A DNA stretch of 64,000 nucleotides from Xylocopa sonorina (taxonomy: Eukaryota; Arthropoda; Insecta; Hymenoptera; Apidae), in contig NW_027490122.1 in the NCBI RefSeq assembly GCF_050948175.1, forward strand, positions 806,001 through 870,000, written 5' to 3'. Made by a program: the position numbers and the translations under genes. Positions 26,201-40,640 of the stretch are shown in pieces (the stretch's first letter is position 1; every line of letters begins with the position of its first letter). The notes under the pieces were generated by a model that did no database searches, had not been told where the DNA came from, and was given only the letters and a program-made list of their open reading frames with translations.

Positions 26201-29200
26201 TTCTTAAAACGCGATATCGCATCTCACTTCTATGATTCATGATAAGATATATTATTCATTGCGAAGTGTCATGTATACCTCGTATTCACTTCAAAAGAAT
26301 GTAAATGCGACAATTCCTTGCTAGGAAATAGCGTTTGCAGATGCCTACGTATCGTAGCAATAGAGTTCTAATGCTTCGCAAAACGCGATATCGCATCTCA
26401 TTTCTATGTTTCGTGATAAATTATAATATTCATCCCGAAGTGTCATGTATACCTCGAATTCACTTCAAAAGAATCTAAATGCGACATTTCCATGCTAGGA
26501 AATAGCCCTTGCAGATATCTCCGCATTGAGGCAATAGAGTCCTAATGCTTCTTAAAACGAGATGTCGCATTACATTTCTATGTTTCGTGATAAGATATAA
26601 TATTCATTGCGAAGTGTCATGCATACCTCCTATTCACTCCAAACGAATGTAAATGCGACACTTCCTTGCTAGGAAATAGCGTCTGCAGATGTCTTCGCAT
26701 CGAGGCGGTAGAGTTCTAATGCTTCTCAAAATGCGATATCCCATCTCACTCCTATGTTTCATGATAAGATATAATATTAATTGCGAAGTGTCATGTATAC
26801 CTCGTATTCACTTCAAAAGAATGTAAATGCGACTATTCCTTGCTAGGAACTTGAGTATTCAGATGTCTACGTATCGTAGCAATAGAGTTCTAATGCTACT
26901 TAGACCGCGATATCGCATCTCATTTATATGTTTCGTGATAAGAAAGAATATTCATTGCGAAGTGGCATGTATACCTCGTATATACTTCAAAAAACGTAAA
27001 TGCGACACTTCCATGCTAGGAAATAGCGTTTGCAGATATCTCCGCTTCGGGGCAATAGGTTTCTAATGCATCTTAAAACGCGATGACGCATCTCACTTGT
27101 ATGTTACATGATAAGATACAATATTCATTGCGAAGTGTCATGTATACCTCCTATTCACTCCAAACGAATGTAACTGCGAATCTCCCTTGCTAGGAAATAG
27201 CGTTTGCAGATGTCTACGTAGCGTAGCAATGGAGTTCTAATGCTTCGCAAAACTCGATATCGCATCTCATTTCTATGCTTCTTGATAAGATATAATATTC
27301 ATTGCGAAGTGTCATGTATACCTCGCATTCACTTCAGAAGAATGTAAGTGCGTCACTTCCATGCTAGGAAATAGCGTTAGCAGATGTCTACGGGTCGAGG
27401 CAATAAGGTTCTAATGCTTCTTAAAACGCGATATCGCATCTCACATCTATGATTCATGATAAGATATATTATTCATTGCGAAGTATCATGTATACCTCGT
27501 ATTTACTTCAAAAGAATGTAAATGCGATTATTCGTTGCTAGGAAATAGCGTTTGCAGATACCTACGTATCGTAGCAATAGAGCTCTAATGCTGCTTAGAT
27601 CGCGATATCGCATCTCATTTCTATGCTTCGTGATAAGATATAATATACATTGCGAAGTGACATGTACACCTCGTATTCACTACAAAAGAATGTAAATGCG
27701 ACACTTCCATGCTAGGAAATAGCGTCTATAGATCTCTACGCTTCGAGGCAATAGAGTTCTAATGCTTCTTCAAACGCGATATCGCATCTCACTTCTATGT
27801 TTCATGAGAAGGGATAATGTTCATTGAGAAGTGTCATGTATACCTCGTATTCACTTCAAAAGAATGTATGTGCGACACTTCCATGCTATGAAATAGAGTT
27901 TGCAGATGTCTACGTATCGTAGCAATAAAGTTCTAATGCTACTTAAATTGCGATATCGCATCTCATCTATATGTTTCCTGATAAGATATAATATTCATTG
28001 CGAAGTGTCTAGTATCCCTCGTATTCACTTCAAAAGAATGTAAATGCGACTATTGCTTCCTAGCAAATAGCGTTTGCAGATGTCTACGTATCGTAGCAAT
28101 AGAGTTCTATGCTACTTAAATCGCGATATCGCATCTCATTTGTATGTTTCGTGATAAGATATAATATTCATTGCAAAATGTCATGCATACCTCGTATTCA
28201 CTACAAAAGAATGTAAATGCGACTACTGCTTGCTAGGAAATAGCGTTTGTAGATGTCTCCGCATCGAGACCGTAAAGTTCTAATGCTTCTTAAAACGCGA
28301 TATCGCATCCCTCCTCTGTGTTACATGATAAGATATAATATTCATTGCGAAGTGTCATGTATACCTCCTATTCGCTCCAAACGAATGTAGCTGCGAATCT
28401 CCCTTGCTAGGAAATAGCGTTTGCAGATGTCTACGTAGCGTAGCAATGGAGTTCTAATGTTTCGCAAAACGCGATATCGCATCTCATTTCTATGCTTCGT
28501 GATAAGATACAATATTCATTGCGAAGTGTCATGTACACCTCGTATTCACTACAAAAGTATGTAAACGCGACACTTCCATGCTAGGAAATAGCGTCTGCAG
28601 ATGTCTACGCGTCGAGGCAATAGAGTTCTAATGCTTCTTAAAACGCGATATCGCATCTCTCTTCTATGTTTCGTGATAAGATATAATATCCATTGCGAAG
28701 TGTCATGTACACCTCGTATTCACTTCAAAAGAAAGTAAATGCGACTATTGCTTGCTAGGAGATAGCGTTTGCAGATGTCTACGTATCGTAGCAATAGAGT
28801 TCTAATGCTACTTAAATCGCGATATCGCATCTCATTTGCATGTTTCGTGATAAGATATAATATTCATTGCGAAATGTCATGTATACCTCGCATTCACTTC
28901 AAAAGAATGTATGTGCGACACTTCCATGCTAGAAAATAGAGTTTGCAGTTGTCTCCGCATCGAGGCCATAGAGTTCTAAAGCTTCTTAACACGCGATATC
29001 GCATCCCTCTTCTGTGTTTCATGATAAGATATAATATTCATTGCGAAGTGTCATGCATACCTCGCATTCACTACAAAACAATGTAAATGCGACTACTGCT
29101 TGCTAGGAAGTAGAGTTTGCAGATGTCTCCGCATCGAGGCCATAGAATTCTAATGCTTCTTAACACGCGATATCGCATCCCTCTTCTGTGTTTCATGATA

Positions 29201-31700
29201 AGATATAATATTCATTGCGAAGTGTCATGCATACCTCGCATTCACTACAAAAGAATGCAAATGCAACTACTGCTTGCTAGGAAATAGCGTTTGCAGATGT
29301 CTACGTATCGTAGCAGTAGAGTTCTAATGCTTCTTAAAACGCGATATCGCATCCCTCTTCTGTGTTTCATGATGAGATATAATATTCATTCCGAAGTGTC
29401 ATGTATACCTCCAATTCACTTCAAAAGAATGTAAGTGCGACACTTCCATGCTAGGAAATAGCGTTTGCAGATATCTCCACATCGAGGAAAATAGGGTTCT
29501 AAAGCTTCTTAACACGCGATATCGCATCCCTCTTCTGTGTTTCATGATAAGATATAATATTCATTGCGAAGTGTCATGCATACCTCGCATTCACTACAAA
29601 AGAATGCAAATGCAACTACTGCTTGCTAGGAAATAGCGTTTGCAGATGTCTACGTATCGTAGCAGTAGAGTTCTAATGCTTCTTAAAACGCGATATCGCA
29701 TCTCACTTATATGTTACATGATAAGATATAATGTTCATTGCGAAGTGTCATGTATACCTCGTATTCACTTCAAAAGAAAGTAAATGCGACTATTGCTTGC
29801 TAGGAGATAGCGTTTGCAGATGTCTACGTATCGTAGCAATAAAGTTCTAATGCTACTTAAATTGCGATATCGCATCTCATCTATATGTTTCCTGATAAGA
29901 TATAATATTCATTGCGAAGTGTCTAGTATCCCTCGTATTCACTTCAAAAGAATGTAAATGCGACTATTGCTTGCTAGCAAATAGCGTTTGCAGATGTCTA
30001 CGTATCGTAGCAATAGAGTTCTAATACTACTTAAATCGCGATATGACACCTCATATATATGTTTCGTGACAAGATATAATATTCATTGCGAAGTGTCATG
30101 TATACCTCGAATACACTTCAAAAGTAAGTAAATGCGACTATTCCTTGCTAGGAAACAGCGTTTGCAGATGTCTACGTATCGTAGCAATAGTGTTCTAATG
30201 CTTCTTAGATCGCGATATCACATCTCATTTATACGTTTCGTGATAAGATATAATATTCATTGCGAAGTGTCATGTATACCTCGTATATACTTCAAAAAAT
30301 GTAAATGCGACACTTCCATGCTAGGAAATAGCGTTTGCAGATATCTCCGCTTCAGGGCAATAGGTTTCTAATGCATCTTAAAACGCGATGTCGCATCTCA
30401 CTTGTATGTTACATGATAAGATATAATATTCATTGCGAAGTGTCATGTATACCTCCTATTCACTCCAAACGAATGTAACTGCGAATCTCCCTTGCTAGGA
30501 AATAGAGTTTGCAGATGTCTACGTATCGTAACAATAGAGTTCTAATGCTTCTTAAAACGCGATATCGCATCCCTCTTCTGTGTTTCATTATGAGATATAA
30601 TATTCATTCCGAAGTGTCATGTATACCTCCAATTCACTTCAAAAGAATGTAAATGCGACACTTCCATGCTAGGAAATAGCGTTTGCAGATATCTCCACAT
30701 CGGGGAAAATAGGGTTCTAATGCTTCTTAAGACGCGATATCGCATCTCACTTATATGTTACATGATAAGATATAATGTTCATTGCGACGTGTCATGTATA
30801 CCTCGTATTCTCTTCAAAAGAATGTAAATGCGAATCTTCCTTGCTAGGAAATAGCGTTTGCAGATGTCTACGCGTCGAGGCAATAAGGTTCTAATGCTTC
30901 TTAAAACGCGATATCGCATCTCACTTCTATGATTCTTGATAAGATATATTATTCATTGCGAAGTGTCATGTATACCTCGTATTCACTTCAAAAGAATGTA
31001 AATGCGACTATTCCTTGCTAGGAAATAGCGTTTGCAGATGCCTACGTATCGTAGCAATAGAGTTCTAATGCTGCTTAAATCGCGATATCGCATCTCATTT
31101 CTATGTTTCGTGATAAATTATAATATTCATTCCGAAGTGTCATGTATACCTCGAATTCACTTCAAAAGAATCTAAATGCGACATTTCCATGCTAGGAAAT
31201 AGCCCTTGCAGGTATCTCCGCATTGAGGCAATAGAGTCCTAATGCTTCTTAAAACGAGATGTCGCATTACATTTCTATGTTTCGTGATAAGATATAATAT
31301 TCATTGCGAAGTGTCATGCATACCTCCTATTCACTCCAAACGAATGTAAATGCGACACTTCCTTGCTAGGAAATAGCGTCTGCAGATGTCTTCGCAGCGA
31401 GCCGGTAGAGTTCTAATGCTTCTCAAAATGCGATATCGCATCTCACTCCTATGTTTCATGATAAGATATAACATTCATTGCGAAGTGTCATGTATACCTC
31501 GTATTCACTTCAAAAGAATGTAAATGCGACTATTCCTTGCTAGGAACTTGCGTATTCAGATGTCTACGTATCGTAGCAATGGAGTTCTAGTGCTTCGCAA
31601 AACGCGATATCGCATCTCATTTATATGTTTCGTGATAAGAAAGAATATCCATTGCGAATGGTCATGTATACCTTGTATTCACTTCAAAAGAATGTAAATG
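20300..31700 (+). repeat. 17-monomer higher-order repeat family (about 2,958 bp)
   Basis: TAGGAACTTG is at 23,885, 26,844 and 31,541 (spacings 2,959 and 4,697 bp, or 17 and 27 monomers). CCGCATTGA is at 22,866, 23,562, 26,521 and 31,218 (4, 17 and 27 monomers). GCAGTTGTCTCC is at 21,811, 24,769 and 28,945 (17 and 24 monomers). The basic unit is 17 monomers, and later copies are extended by 7-10 monomers of the same types. Confidence 0.8.
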
Positions 31701-32949
31701 CGGCTATTGCTTGATAGGAAATAGCGTTTGCAGATGTCTACGTATCGTAGCAATAGTGTTCTAATGCTACTTGAATCGCGATATGACACCTTATTTGTAT
31801 GTTTCGTGATAAGATAATATTCATTGCGAAGTGTCATGTATTCCTCGCATTCACTTCAGAAGAATGTAAGTGCGTCACTTCCATGCTAGGAAATAGCGTT
31901 TGCAGATGTCTCCGCATCGAGGCCATAGAGTTCTAATGCTTCTTTAAATGCGATATCGCATCTCTCCTATGTTGCTTGATAAGATATAATATTCATTACG
32001 AATTGTCATGTATACCTCGTATTCACTTCAAAAGAATGTAAATGCGACTATTGCTTGCTAGGAAATAGCGTTTGCAGATGTCTACGTATCGTAGCAATAG
32101 AGTTCTAATGCTACTTAAATCGCGAAATCGCATCTCATTTATATGTTTCGTGATAAGATATAATATTCATTGCCAAGTGTCATGTATACCTCGTATTCAC
32201 TTTAAAAGAATGTAAGTGCGACACCTCCATGCTAGGAAATAGCGTTTGCAGATGTCTCCGCATCGAGGCCATAGAGTTCTAATGCTTCTTAACACGCGAT
32301 ATCGCATCCCTCTTCTGTGTTTCATGATAAGATATAATATTCATTGCGAAGTGTCATGCATACCTCGTATTCACTTCAAAAGAATGCAAATGCGAATCTT
32401 CCTTGCTAGGAAATAGCGTTTGCAGATGTCTACGCGTCGGAGCAATAAGGTTCTAATGCTTCTTAAAACGCGATATCGCATCTCACTTCTATAATTCATG
32501 ATAAGATATATTATTCATTGCGAAGTGTCATGTATACCTCGTATTCACTTCAAAAGAATGTAAATGCGACTATTCCTTGCTAGGAAATAGCGTTTGCAGA
32601 TGCCTACGTATCGTAGCAATAGAGTTCTAATGCTGCTTAAATCGCGATATCGCATCTCATTTCTATGTTTCGTGATAAATTATAATATTCATTCCGAAGT
32701 GTCATGTATACTTCGAATTCACTCCAAACGAATGTAAATGCGACACTTCCTTGCTAGGAAATAGCGTCTGCAGATGTCTTCGCATCGAGGCGCTAGATTT
32801 CTAATGCTTCTCAAAATGCGATATCGCATCTCACTCCTATGTTTCATGATAAGATATAATATTCATTGCGAAGTGTCATATATACCTCGTATTCACTTCA
32901 AAAGAATGTAAATGCGACTAATCCTTGCTAGGAAATAGCGTTTGCAGAT

Positions 32950-35900
32950 GTCTACGTATAGTAGCAATAGAGTTCTAATGCTTCTCAAAACGCGATATCG
33001 CATCTCATTTCTATGTTTCATGATAAGATATAATATTCATAGCAAAGTGTCATGTACACCTCGTATTCACTTCAAAAGAATGTAAAGGCGATACTTCCAT
33101 GCTAGGAAATAGCGTCTGCAGATGTCTACACGTCGAGGCAATAGAGTTCCAATGCTTCTTAACGCGAAATCGCATCTCACTTCTATGTTTCATGATAAGA
33201 TATAATATTCATTGCGAAGTGTCATGTATACCTCGTATTTACTCCAAACGTATGTAAATGCGACACTTCCTTGCTAGGAAATAGCGTATTCAGATGTCTA
33301 CGTATCGGGGCAATAGCGTTCTAATGCTACTTAAATCGCGATATCACATCTCATTTATATGTTTTGTGATTAGATATAATATTCATTGCGAAGTGTCATG
33401 TATACCTCGTTTTCACTTCAAAAGAATGTAAGTGCGACACTTCCATGCTAGGAAATAGCGTTTTCAGATGTCTACATATCGTAGCAATAGCGTTCTAATG
33501 CAACTTAAATCGCGATATCACATCTCATTTATATGTTTCGTGATAAGATATAATATGCATTGCGAAGTGTCATGTATACCTCGTATTCACATCAAAAGAA
33601 TGTAAATCCGACTATTCCTTGCTAGGGCATAGCGTTTGCAGATGTCTACGTATAGTAGCAATAGAGTTCTAATGCTTCTCAAAACGCGATATCGCATCTC
33701 ATTTCTATGCTTCATGATAAGGCATAATATTCGTTGCGAAGTGTCATGTATACCTCGTAGTCACTCCAAACCAATGTAAATACGACACTTCCTTGCTAGG
33801 AAATAGCGTATTCAGATGTCTAGGTATCGTGGCAATAGAGTTCTGATGCTACTTAAATCGCGATATCGCATCTCATTCCTATGTTTCATTATAAGATATA
33901 ATATTCATTGCGAAGTGTCATGTATACTTCGTATTCACTTCAAAAGAATGTAAATGCGACACTTCCATGCTAGGAAATAGCGTCTGCAGATTTCTACGCG
34001 TCGAGGCAATAGAGTTCTAATGCTTCTCAAAACGCGATATCGCATCTTATTTCTATGCTTCATGATAAGATATAATATGCATTGCAAAGTGTCATGTATA
34101 CCTCGTATTCACTTCAAAAGAATGTAAGTGCGACACTTCCAAACTAGGAAATAGCGTTTGCAGGTGCCTCCGCATCGAGGCCATAGAGTTCTAATGCTTC
34201 CTAAAACGCGATATCGCATCTCTCTTCTATGTTTCACGATAAGATATAATATTCATTGCTAAGTGAAATGTGTACCTCGTATTCACTTCAAAAGTATGTA
34301 AGTGCGACACTTCCATGCTAGGAAATAGCGTCTGCAGATTTCTACGCGTCGAGGCAATAGAGTTCTAATGCTTCTCAAAACGCGATATCGCATCTCATTT
34401 CTATGCTTCATGATAAGATATAATATTCATTGCGAAGTCTCATGTATACCTCGTATTCGCTTCAAAAGAATGTAAATGCGACTATAGCTTGCTAGGAAAT
34501 AGCGTTTGCAGATGCCTACGTATCGTAGCAATAGATTTCTAATGCTTCTTAGATCGCGATATCGCATCTCATTTCTATGTTACGTGATAAGTTATAATAT
34601 TCATTCCGAAGTGTCATGTAAACCTCGAATTCACTTCAAAGGAATGTAAATGCGACCATTGGTTGCTAGGAAATAGCGTCTGCAGATGTCTACGTATAGT
34701 AGGAATAGAGTTCTAATGCTTCTCAAAACGCGATATCGCATCTCATTTCTATGTTTCATGATAAGATATAATATTCATTGCGAAGTGTCATGTACACCTC
34801 CTATTCACTTCAAAAGAATCTAAATGCGACACTTCCATGCTAGGAAATAGCGTCTGCAGATGTCTACACGTCGAGGCAATAGAGTTCTAATGCTTCTTAA
34901 GGCGATATCGCATCTCAATTCTATGTTTCATGATAAGATATAATATTCATTGCGAAATGTCATGTATACCACGTATTCACTCCAAACGTATGTAAATGCG
35001 ACACTTCCTTGCCAGGAAATAGCGTATTCAGATGTCTACGTATCGTAGCAATAGCGTTCTAATGCTACTTAAATCGCGATATCACATCTCATTTCTATGT
35101 TTCCTGATAAGATATAATATTCAATGCAAAGTGTCATGTACACCTCGTATTCACTTCAAAAGAAGGTAAATACGACACTTCCATGCTAGGAAATAGCGTC
35201 TGCAGATGTCTACACGTCGAGGCAATAGAGTTCTAATGCTTCTTAACGCGATATCGCATCTCAATTCTATGTTTCTTGATAAGATATAATATTCATTGCG
35301 AAGTGTCATGTATACCTCGTATTCACTCCAAACGTATGTAAATGCGACACTTCCTTGCCAGGAAATAGCGTATTCAGATGTCTACACGTCGAGGCAATAG
35401 AGTTCTAATGCTTCTTAACGCGATATCGCATCTCACTTCTATGTTTCATGATAAGATATAATATTCATTGCGAAGTGTCATGTATACCTCCTATTCACTT
35501 CAAAAGAATCTAAATGCGACATTTCCATGCCAGGAAATAGCCTTTGCAGATATCTCCGCATCGAAGCAATAGGGTTCTAATGCTTTTTAAAACGAGATGT
35601 CGCATTTCATTTCTATGTTTCGTGATAAGATATAATATTCATTGCGAAGTGTCATGTACACCTCGTATTCACTTCAAAAGAATGTAAATGCGACACTTCC
35701 ATGCAAGGAAATAACGTCTGCAGATGTCCACGCGTCGAAGCAATAGAATTCTAATACTTCTTAAAATGCGATATCGCATCACACTTCTATGTTTCATAAT
35801 AAGATATAATATTCATTGCGAAGTGTCATGTATACCTCGTATTCACTTCAAAAGAATGTAAATGCGACACTTCCATGCTAGGAAATAGCGTCTGCAGATT

Positions 35901-38900
35901 TCTACGCGCCGAGGCAATAGATTTCTAATGCTTCTTAGATCGCGATATTGCATCTCACTTCTATGTTTCGAGATATGTTATAATATTCATTCCGAAGTGC
36001 CATGTAAACCTCGAATTCTCTTCAAAGGAATGTAAATGCGACACTTCCTTGCCAGGAAATAGCGTATTCAGATGTCTACGTATCGTAGCAATTGTGTTCT
36101 AATGCTTCTCAAAACGCGATATCGCATCTCATTTCTATGTTTCATGATAAGATATAATATTCATTGCGAAGTGTCATGTATACCTCGTATTCATTTCAAA
36201 AGAATGTAAATGCGACTATTGCTTGCTAGGAAATAGCGTTTGCAGATGTCTACGTATAGTAGCAATAGAGTTCTAATGCTTCTCAAAACGCGATATCGCA
36301 TCTCATTTCTATGTTTCATGATAAGATATAATATTCATTGCGAAGTGTCATGTATACCCCGCATTCACTTCAAAAGAATGTAAATGCGACACTTCCATGC
36401 TAGGAAATAGCGTCTGCAGATTTCTACGCGTCGAGGCAATAGAGTTCTAATGCTTCTCAAAACGCGATATCGCATCTCATTTCTATGCTTCATGATAAGA
36501 TATAATATTCATTGCGAAGTCTCATGTATACTTCGTATTCACTTCAAAAGAATGTAAATGCGACTATTGCTTGCTAGGAAATAGCGTTTGCAGATGCCTA
36601 CGTATCGTAGAAATAGATTTCTAATGCTTCTTAGATCGCGATATTGCATCTCATTTCTATGTTTCGAGATATGTTATAATATTCATTCCGAAGTGCCATG
36701 TAAACCTCGAATTCTCTTCAAAGGAATGTAAATGCGACACTTCCTTGCCAGGAAATAGCGTATTCAGATGTCTACGTATCGTAGCAATTGTGTTCTAATG
36801 CTTCTCAAAACGCGATATCGCATCTCATTTCTATGTTTCATGATAAGATATAATATTCATTGCGAAGTGTCATGTATACCTCGTATTCATTTCAAAAGAA
36901 TGTAAATGCGACTATTGCTTGCTAGGAAATAGCGTTTGCAGATGTCTACGTATAGTAGCAATAGAGTTCTAATGCTTCTCAAAACGCGATATCGCATCTC
37001 ATTTCTATGTTTCATGATAAGATATAATATTCATTGCGAAGTGTCATGTACACCTCGTATTGACTTCAAAAGAATGTAAATGCGACACTTCCATGCTAGG
37101 AAATAGCGTCTGCAGATGTCTACACGTCGAGGCAATAGAGTTCTAATGCTTCTTAACGCGATATCGCATCTCAATTCTATGTTTCATGATAAGATATAAT
37201 ATTCATTGCGAAGTGTCATGTATACCTCGTATTCACTCCAAACGTATGTAAATGCGACACTTCCTTGCCAGGAAATGGCGTATTCAGATGTCTACGTATC
37301 GTAGCAATAGCGTTCTAATGCTACTTAAATTGCGATATCACATCTCATTTATATGTTTCGTGATAAGATATAATATTTATTGCGAAGTGTCATGTATACC
37401 TCGTATTCACTTCAAAAGAATGTAAATGACGACTATTGCTTGCTAGGAAGTAGCGTTTGCAGATGTCTACGTATAGTAGCAATAGAGTTCTAATGCTTCT
37501 CAAAACGCGACATCGCATCTCATTTCTATTTTTCCTGATAAGATATAATATTCATTGCGAAGTGTCATGTACACCTCGTATTCACCTCAAAAGAATGTAA
37601 ATGCGACACTTCCATGCTAGGAAATAGCGTCTGCTGATTTCTACGCGTCGAGGCAATAGTGTTCTAATGCTTCTTAAAACGCGATATCGCATTTCACTTC
37701 TATGTTTCATGATAAGATATAATATTCATTGCGAAGTGTCATATATACCTCGTATTCACTTCAAAAGAATGTAAATGCGACTAATCCTTGCTAGGAAATA
37801 GCGTTTGCAGATGTCTACGTATAGTAGCAATAGAGTTCTAATGCTTCTCAAAACGCGATATCGCATCTCATTTCTATGCTTCATGATGAGGCATAGTATT
37901 CGTTGCGAAGTGTCATGTATACCTCGTAGTCACTCCAAGCCAATGTAAATACGACACTTCCTTGCTAGGAAATAGCGTATTCAGATGTCTACGTATCATG
38001 GCAATAGAGTTCTAATGCTACTTAAAACGCGATATCGCATCTCATTCCTATATTTCATGATAAGATATAATATTCATTGCGAAGTGTCATGTATACCCCG
38101 TATTCACTTCAAAGGAATGTAAATGCGACACTTCCATCCTAGGAAATAGCGTCTGCAGATTTCTAGGCGTCGAGGCAATAGAGTTCAAATGCTTCTCAAA
38201 ACGCGATATCGCATCTCATTTCTATGCTTCATGATAAGATATAATATGCATTGCGAAGTGTCATGTATACCTCGTATTCACTTCAAAAGAATGTAAGTGC
38301 GACACTTCCATACTAGGAAATAGCGTTTGCAGGTGCCTCCGCATCGAGGCCATAGAGTTCTAATGCTTATTAGAACGCGATATCACATCTCTCTTCTATG
38401 TTTCATGATAAGATATAATATTCATTGCTAAGTGAAATGTATACCTCGTATTCACTTCAAAAGAATGTAAGTGCGACACTTCCATGCTAGGAAATAGCGT
38501 TTTCAGATGTCTATGTATCGTAGCAATAGAGATCTAATGCTTCTCAAAACGCGACATCGCATCTCATTTCTATGCTTCATGATAAGATAAAATATTCATT
38601 GCGAAGTCTCATGTATACCTCGTATTCGCTACAAAAGAATGTAAATTCGACTATTGCTTGCTAGGAAATAGCGTCTGCAGATGCCTACGTATAGTAGCAA
38701 TAGAGTTCTAATGCTTCTCAAAACGCGATATCGCATCTCATTTCTATGTTTCATGATAAGATATAATATTCATAGCAAAGTGTCATGTACACCTCGTATT
38801 CACTTCAAAAGAATGTAAAGGCGATACTTCCATGCTAGGAAATAGCGTCTGCAGATGTCTACACGTCGAGGCAATAGAGTTCCAATGCTTCTTAACGCGA

Positions 38901-39373
38901 AATCGCATCTCACTTCTATGTTTCATGATAAGATATAATATTCATTGCGAAGTGTCATGTATACCTCGTATTTACTCCAAACGTATGTAAATGCGACACT
39001 TCCTTGCTAGGAAATAGCGTATTCAGATGTCTACGTATCGGGGCAATAGCGATCTAATGCTACTTAAATCGCGATATCACATCTCATTTATATGTTTTGT
39101 GATTAGATATAATATTCATTGCGAAGTGTCATGTATACCTCGTTTTCACTTCAAAAGAATGTAAGTGCGACACTTCCATGCTAGGAAATAGCGTTTTCAG
39201 ATGTCTACATATCGTAGCAATAGCGTTCTAATGCAACTTAAATCGCGATATCACATCTCATTTATATGTTTCGTGATAAGATATAATATGCATTGCGAAG
39301 TGTCATGTATACCTCGTATTCACATCAAAAGAATGTAAATCCGACTATTCCTTGCTAGGGCATAGCGTTTGCA
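32950..39373 (+). repeat. 4-monomer duplication and a 33-monomer-spaced duplication
   Basis: CATGTAAACC is at 36,001 and 36,697, 696 bp (4 x 174) apart, within a longer duplicated block. Separately, about 32,950-33,640 matches about 38,683-39,373 at a constant offset of 5,733 bp: AGCAAAGTGT is at 33,041 and 38,774, and GCTAGGGCAT at 33,621 and 39,354. The offset is 9 bp less than 33 x 174 because several intervening monomers have CTTAACGCG instead of CTTAAAACGCG. Confidence 0.8.
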
Positions 39374-39826
39374 GATGCCTACGTATCGTAGCAATAGTGT
39401 TCTAATGCTACTTAAATCGCGAAATCGCATCTCATTTCTATGTTTCTTGATAAGATACAATATTCATTGCGAATGGTCATGTATACCTTGTATTCACTTC
39501 AAAAGAATGTAAATGCGACTATTGCTTGCTAGGAAATAGCGTCTGCAGATGTCTACGCATCGAGGCAATAGAGTTCTAATGCTTCTTAAAAGGCGATATC
39601 GCATCTCATTTTTATGTTTCATTATAAGATATAATATTCATTGCGAAGTGTCATGTATACCTCGTATTCACATCAAAAGAATGTAAATGCCACACTTCCT
39701 TGCTAGGAAATAGCGTTTGCAGTTGTTTACGTATCGGAGCAGTATTGTTCTAATGCTTCTTAAAACACGATATCGCATCTCATTTCTATGTTGCATGATA
39801 AGATGTAATATTCATTGCGAAGTGTT

Positions 39827-39872
39827 GTTATGTATATGTGTACCTCGTTATGTATACCTCGTCCACACTTCA
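39827..39872 (+). repeat. Short internal tandem duplication within one monomer
   Basis: GTTATGTATATGTGTACCTC is followed at once by GTTATGTATACCTCG, so the TATGTATACCTCG part of one monomer is doubled and that monomer is about 20 bp too long. It lies where monomers start to diverge toward the island and is consistent with local replication slippage. Confidence 0.7.
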
Positions 39873-40640
39873 AAAGAATGTAAATGTCACACATCCTTGC
39901 TAGGCAATGCGTTTCCATGTGTCTAGGTATCGAAGCAATGGAGTTCTAAAGCTTCTTAAAACGCGATATCGCATCACATTTCTATGTTTCATGACAAGAT
40001 ATAATATTCATTGCGAAATTTTAGGTATGCCTCGTCTGCACTTCAAAGGTATGTAAATGCCACACATTCTTGCTAGGAAATGCGTTTCCATATGCCTACG
40101 TATCGAAGCAATAGAGTTCTGGTGCTTCTTAAATCGCGATACCGCATCTCATTTCTATGTTTCATGATAATATATAATAGTCATTGCGAAGTGTTATGTA
40201 TACCTCGTCTACACCATAAATAAATGTAAATGCGACACTTCCTTGCTAGGAAATAGCGTCGACAGATGTCTACGTATCGAAGCAAGGGAGTTCTAATCCT
40301 TCTTAAAACGCGACATGGCATCTCATTTCTATGTTTCAAGAGAATTTATAATATTCATTGCGAAGTGTTATGTATGCCTCGTCTACACTTCAAAAGAATG
40401 TAAATGCCACACTTTCTTGCTGGGAATTAGGGTCCTGCAGATGTCTACGTATCGAAGCAATAGAGTTCTAATGCTTCTTAAATCGCGATATCGCATCTCA
40501 TTTCTATGTTTCATGATAAGATATAATATTCATTGCGAATTGTTATGTATACCTCGTCTACACTCCAAAAGGATGTAAATGCCACACTTCCTTGCTCGGA
40601 AATAGCGTTTCCATTTGTTTACTTATCGGAGCAATAGAGT

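Larger units (their letters stand above)
15937..40640 (+). repeat. 174-bp satellite array, forward orientation (central arm)
   Basis: About 142 monomers in one orientation. Composition changes along the array. Monomers at 16-20 kb often carry AAAACGAGATGTCG, those at 20-32 kb carry variants such as CTATTCCTTGC or TCCGCATCGAGGC, and those at 32-39 kb carry CTACGCGTCGAGGC and CTTAACGCG forms that lack a few bases. Variants therefore spread locally rather than across the whole array. No genes were seen. Confidence 0.96.

Noticed and set aside
1..40600. Many 60-110-codon open frames with QMSTYRSNRVLMLL- or RNEMRYRVLRSIR-like peptides
   Set aside because: They are translations of the satellite monomer in two frames. 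They begin and end at random variant sites and have no gene signals.
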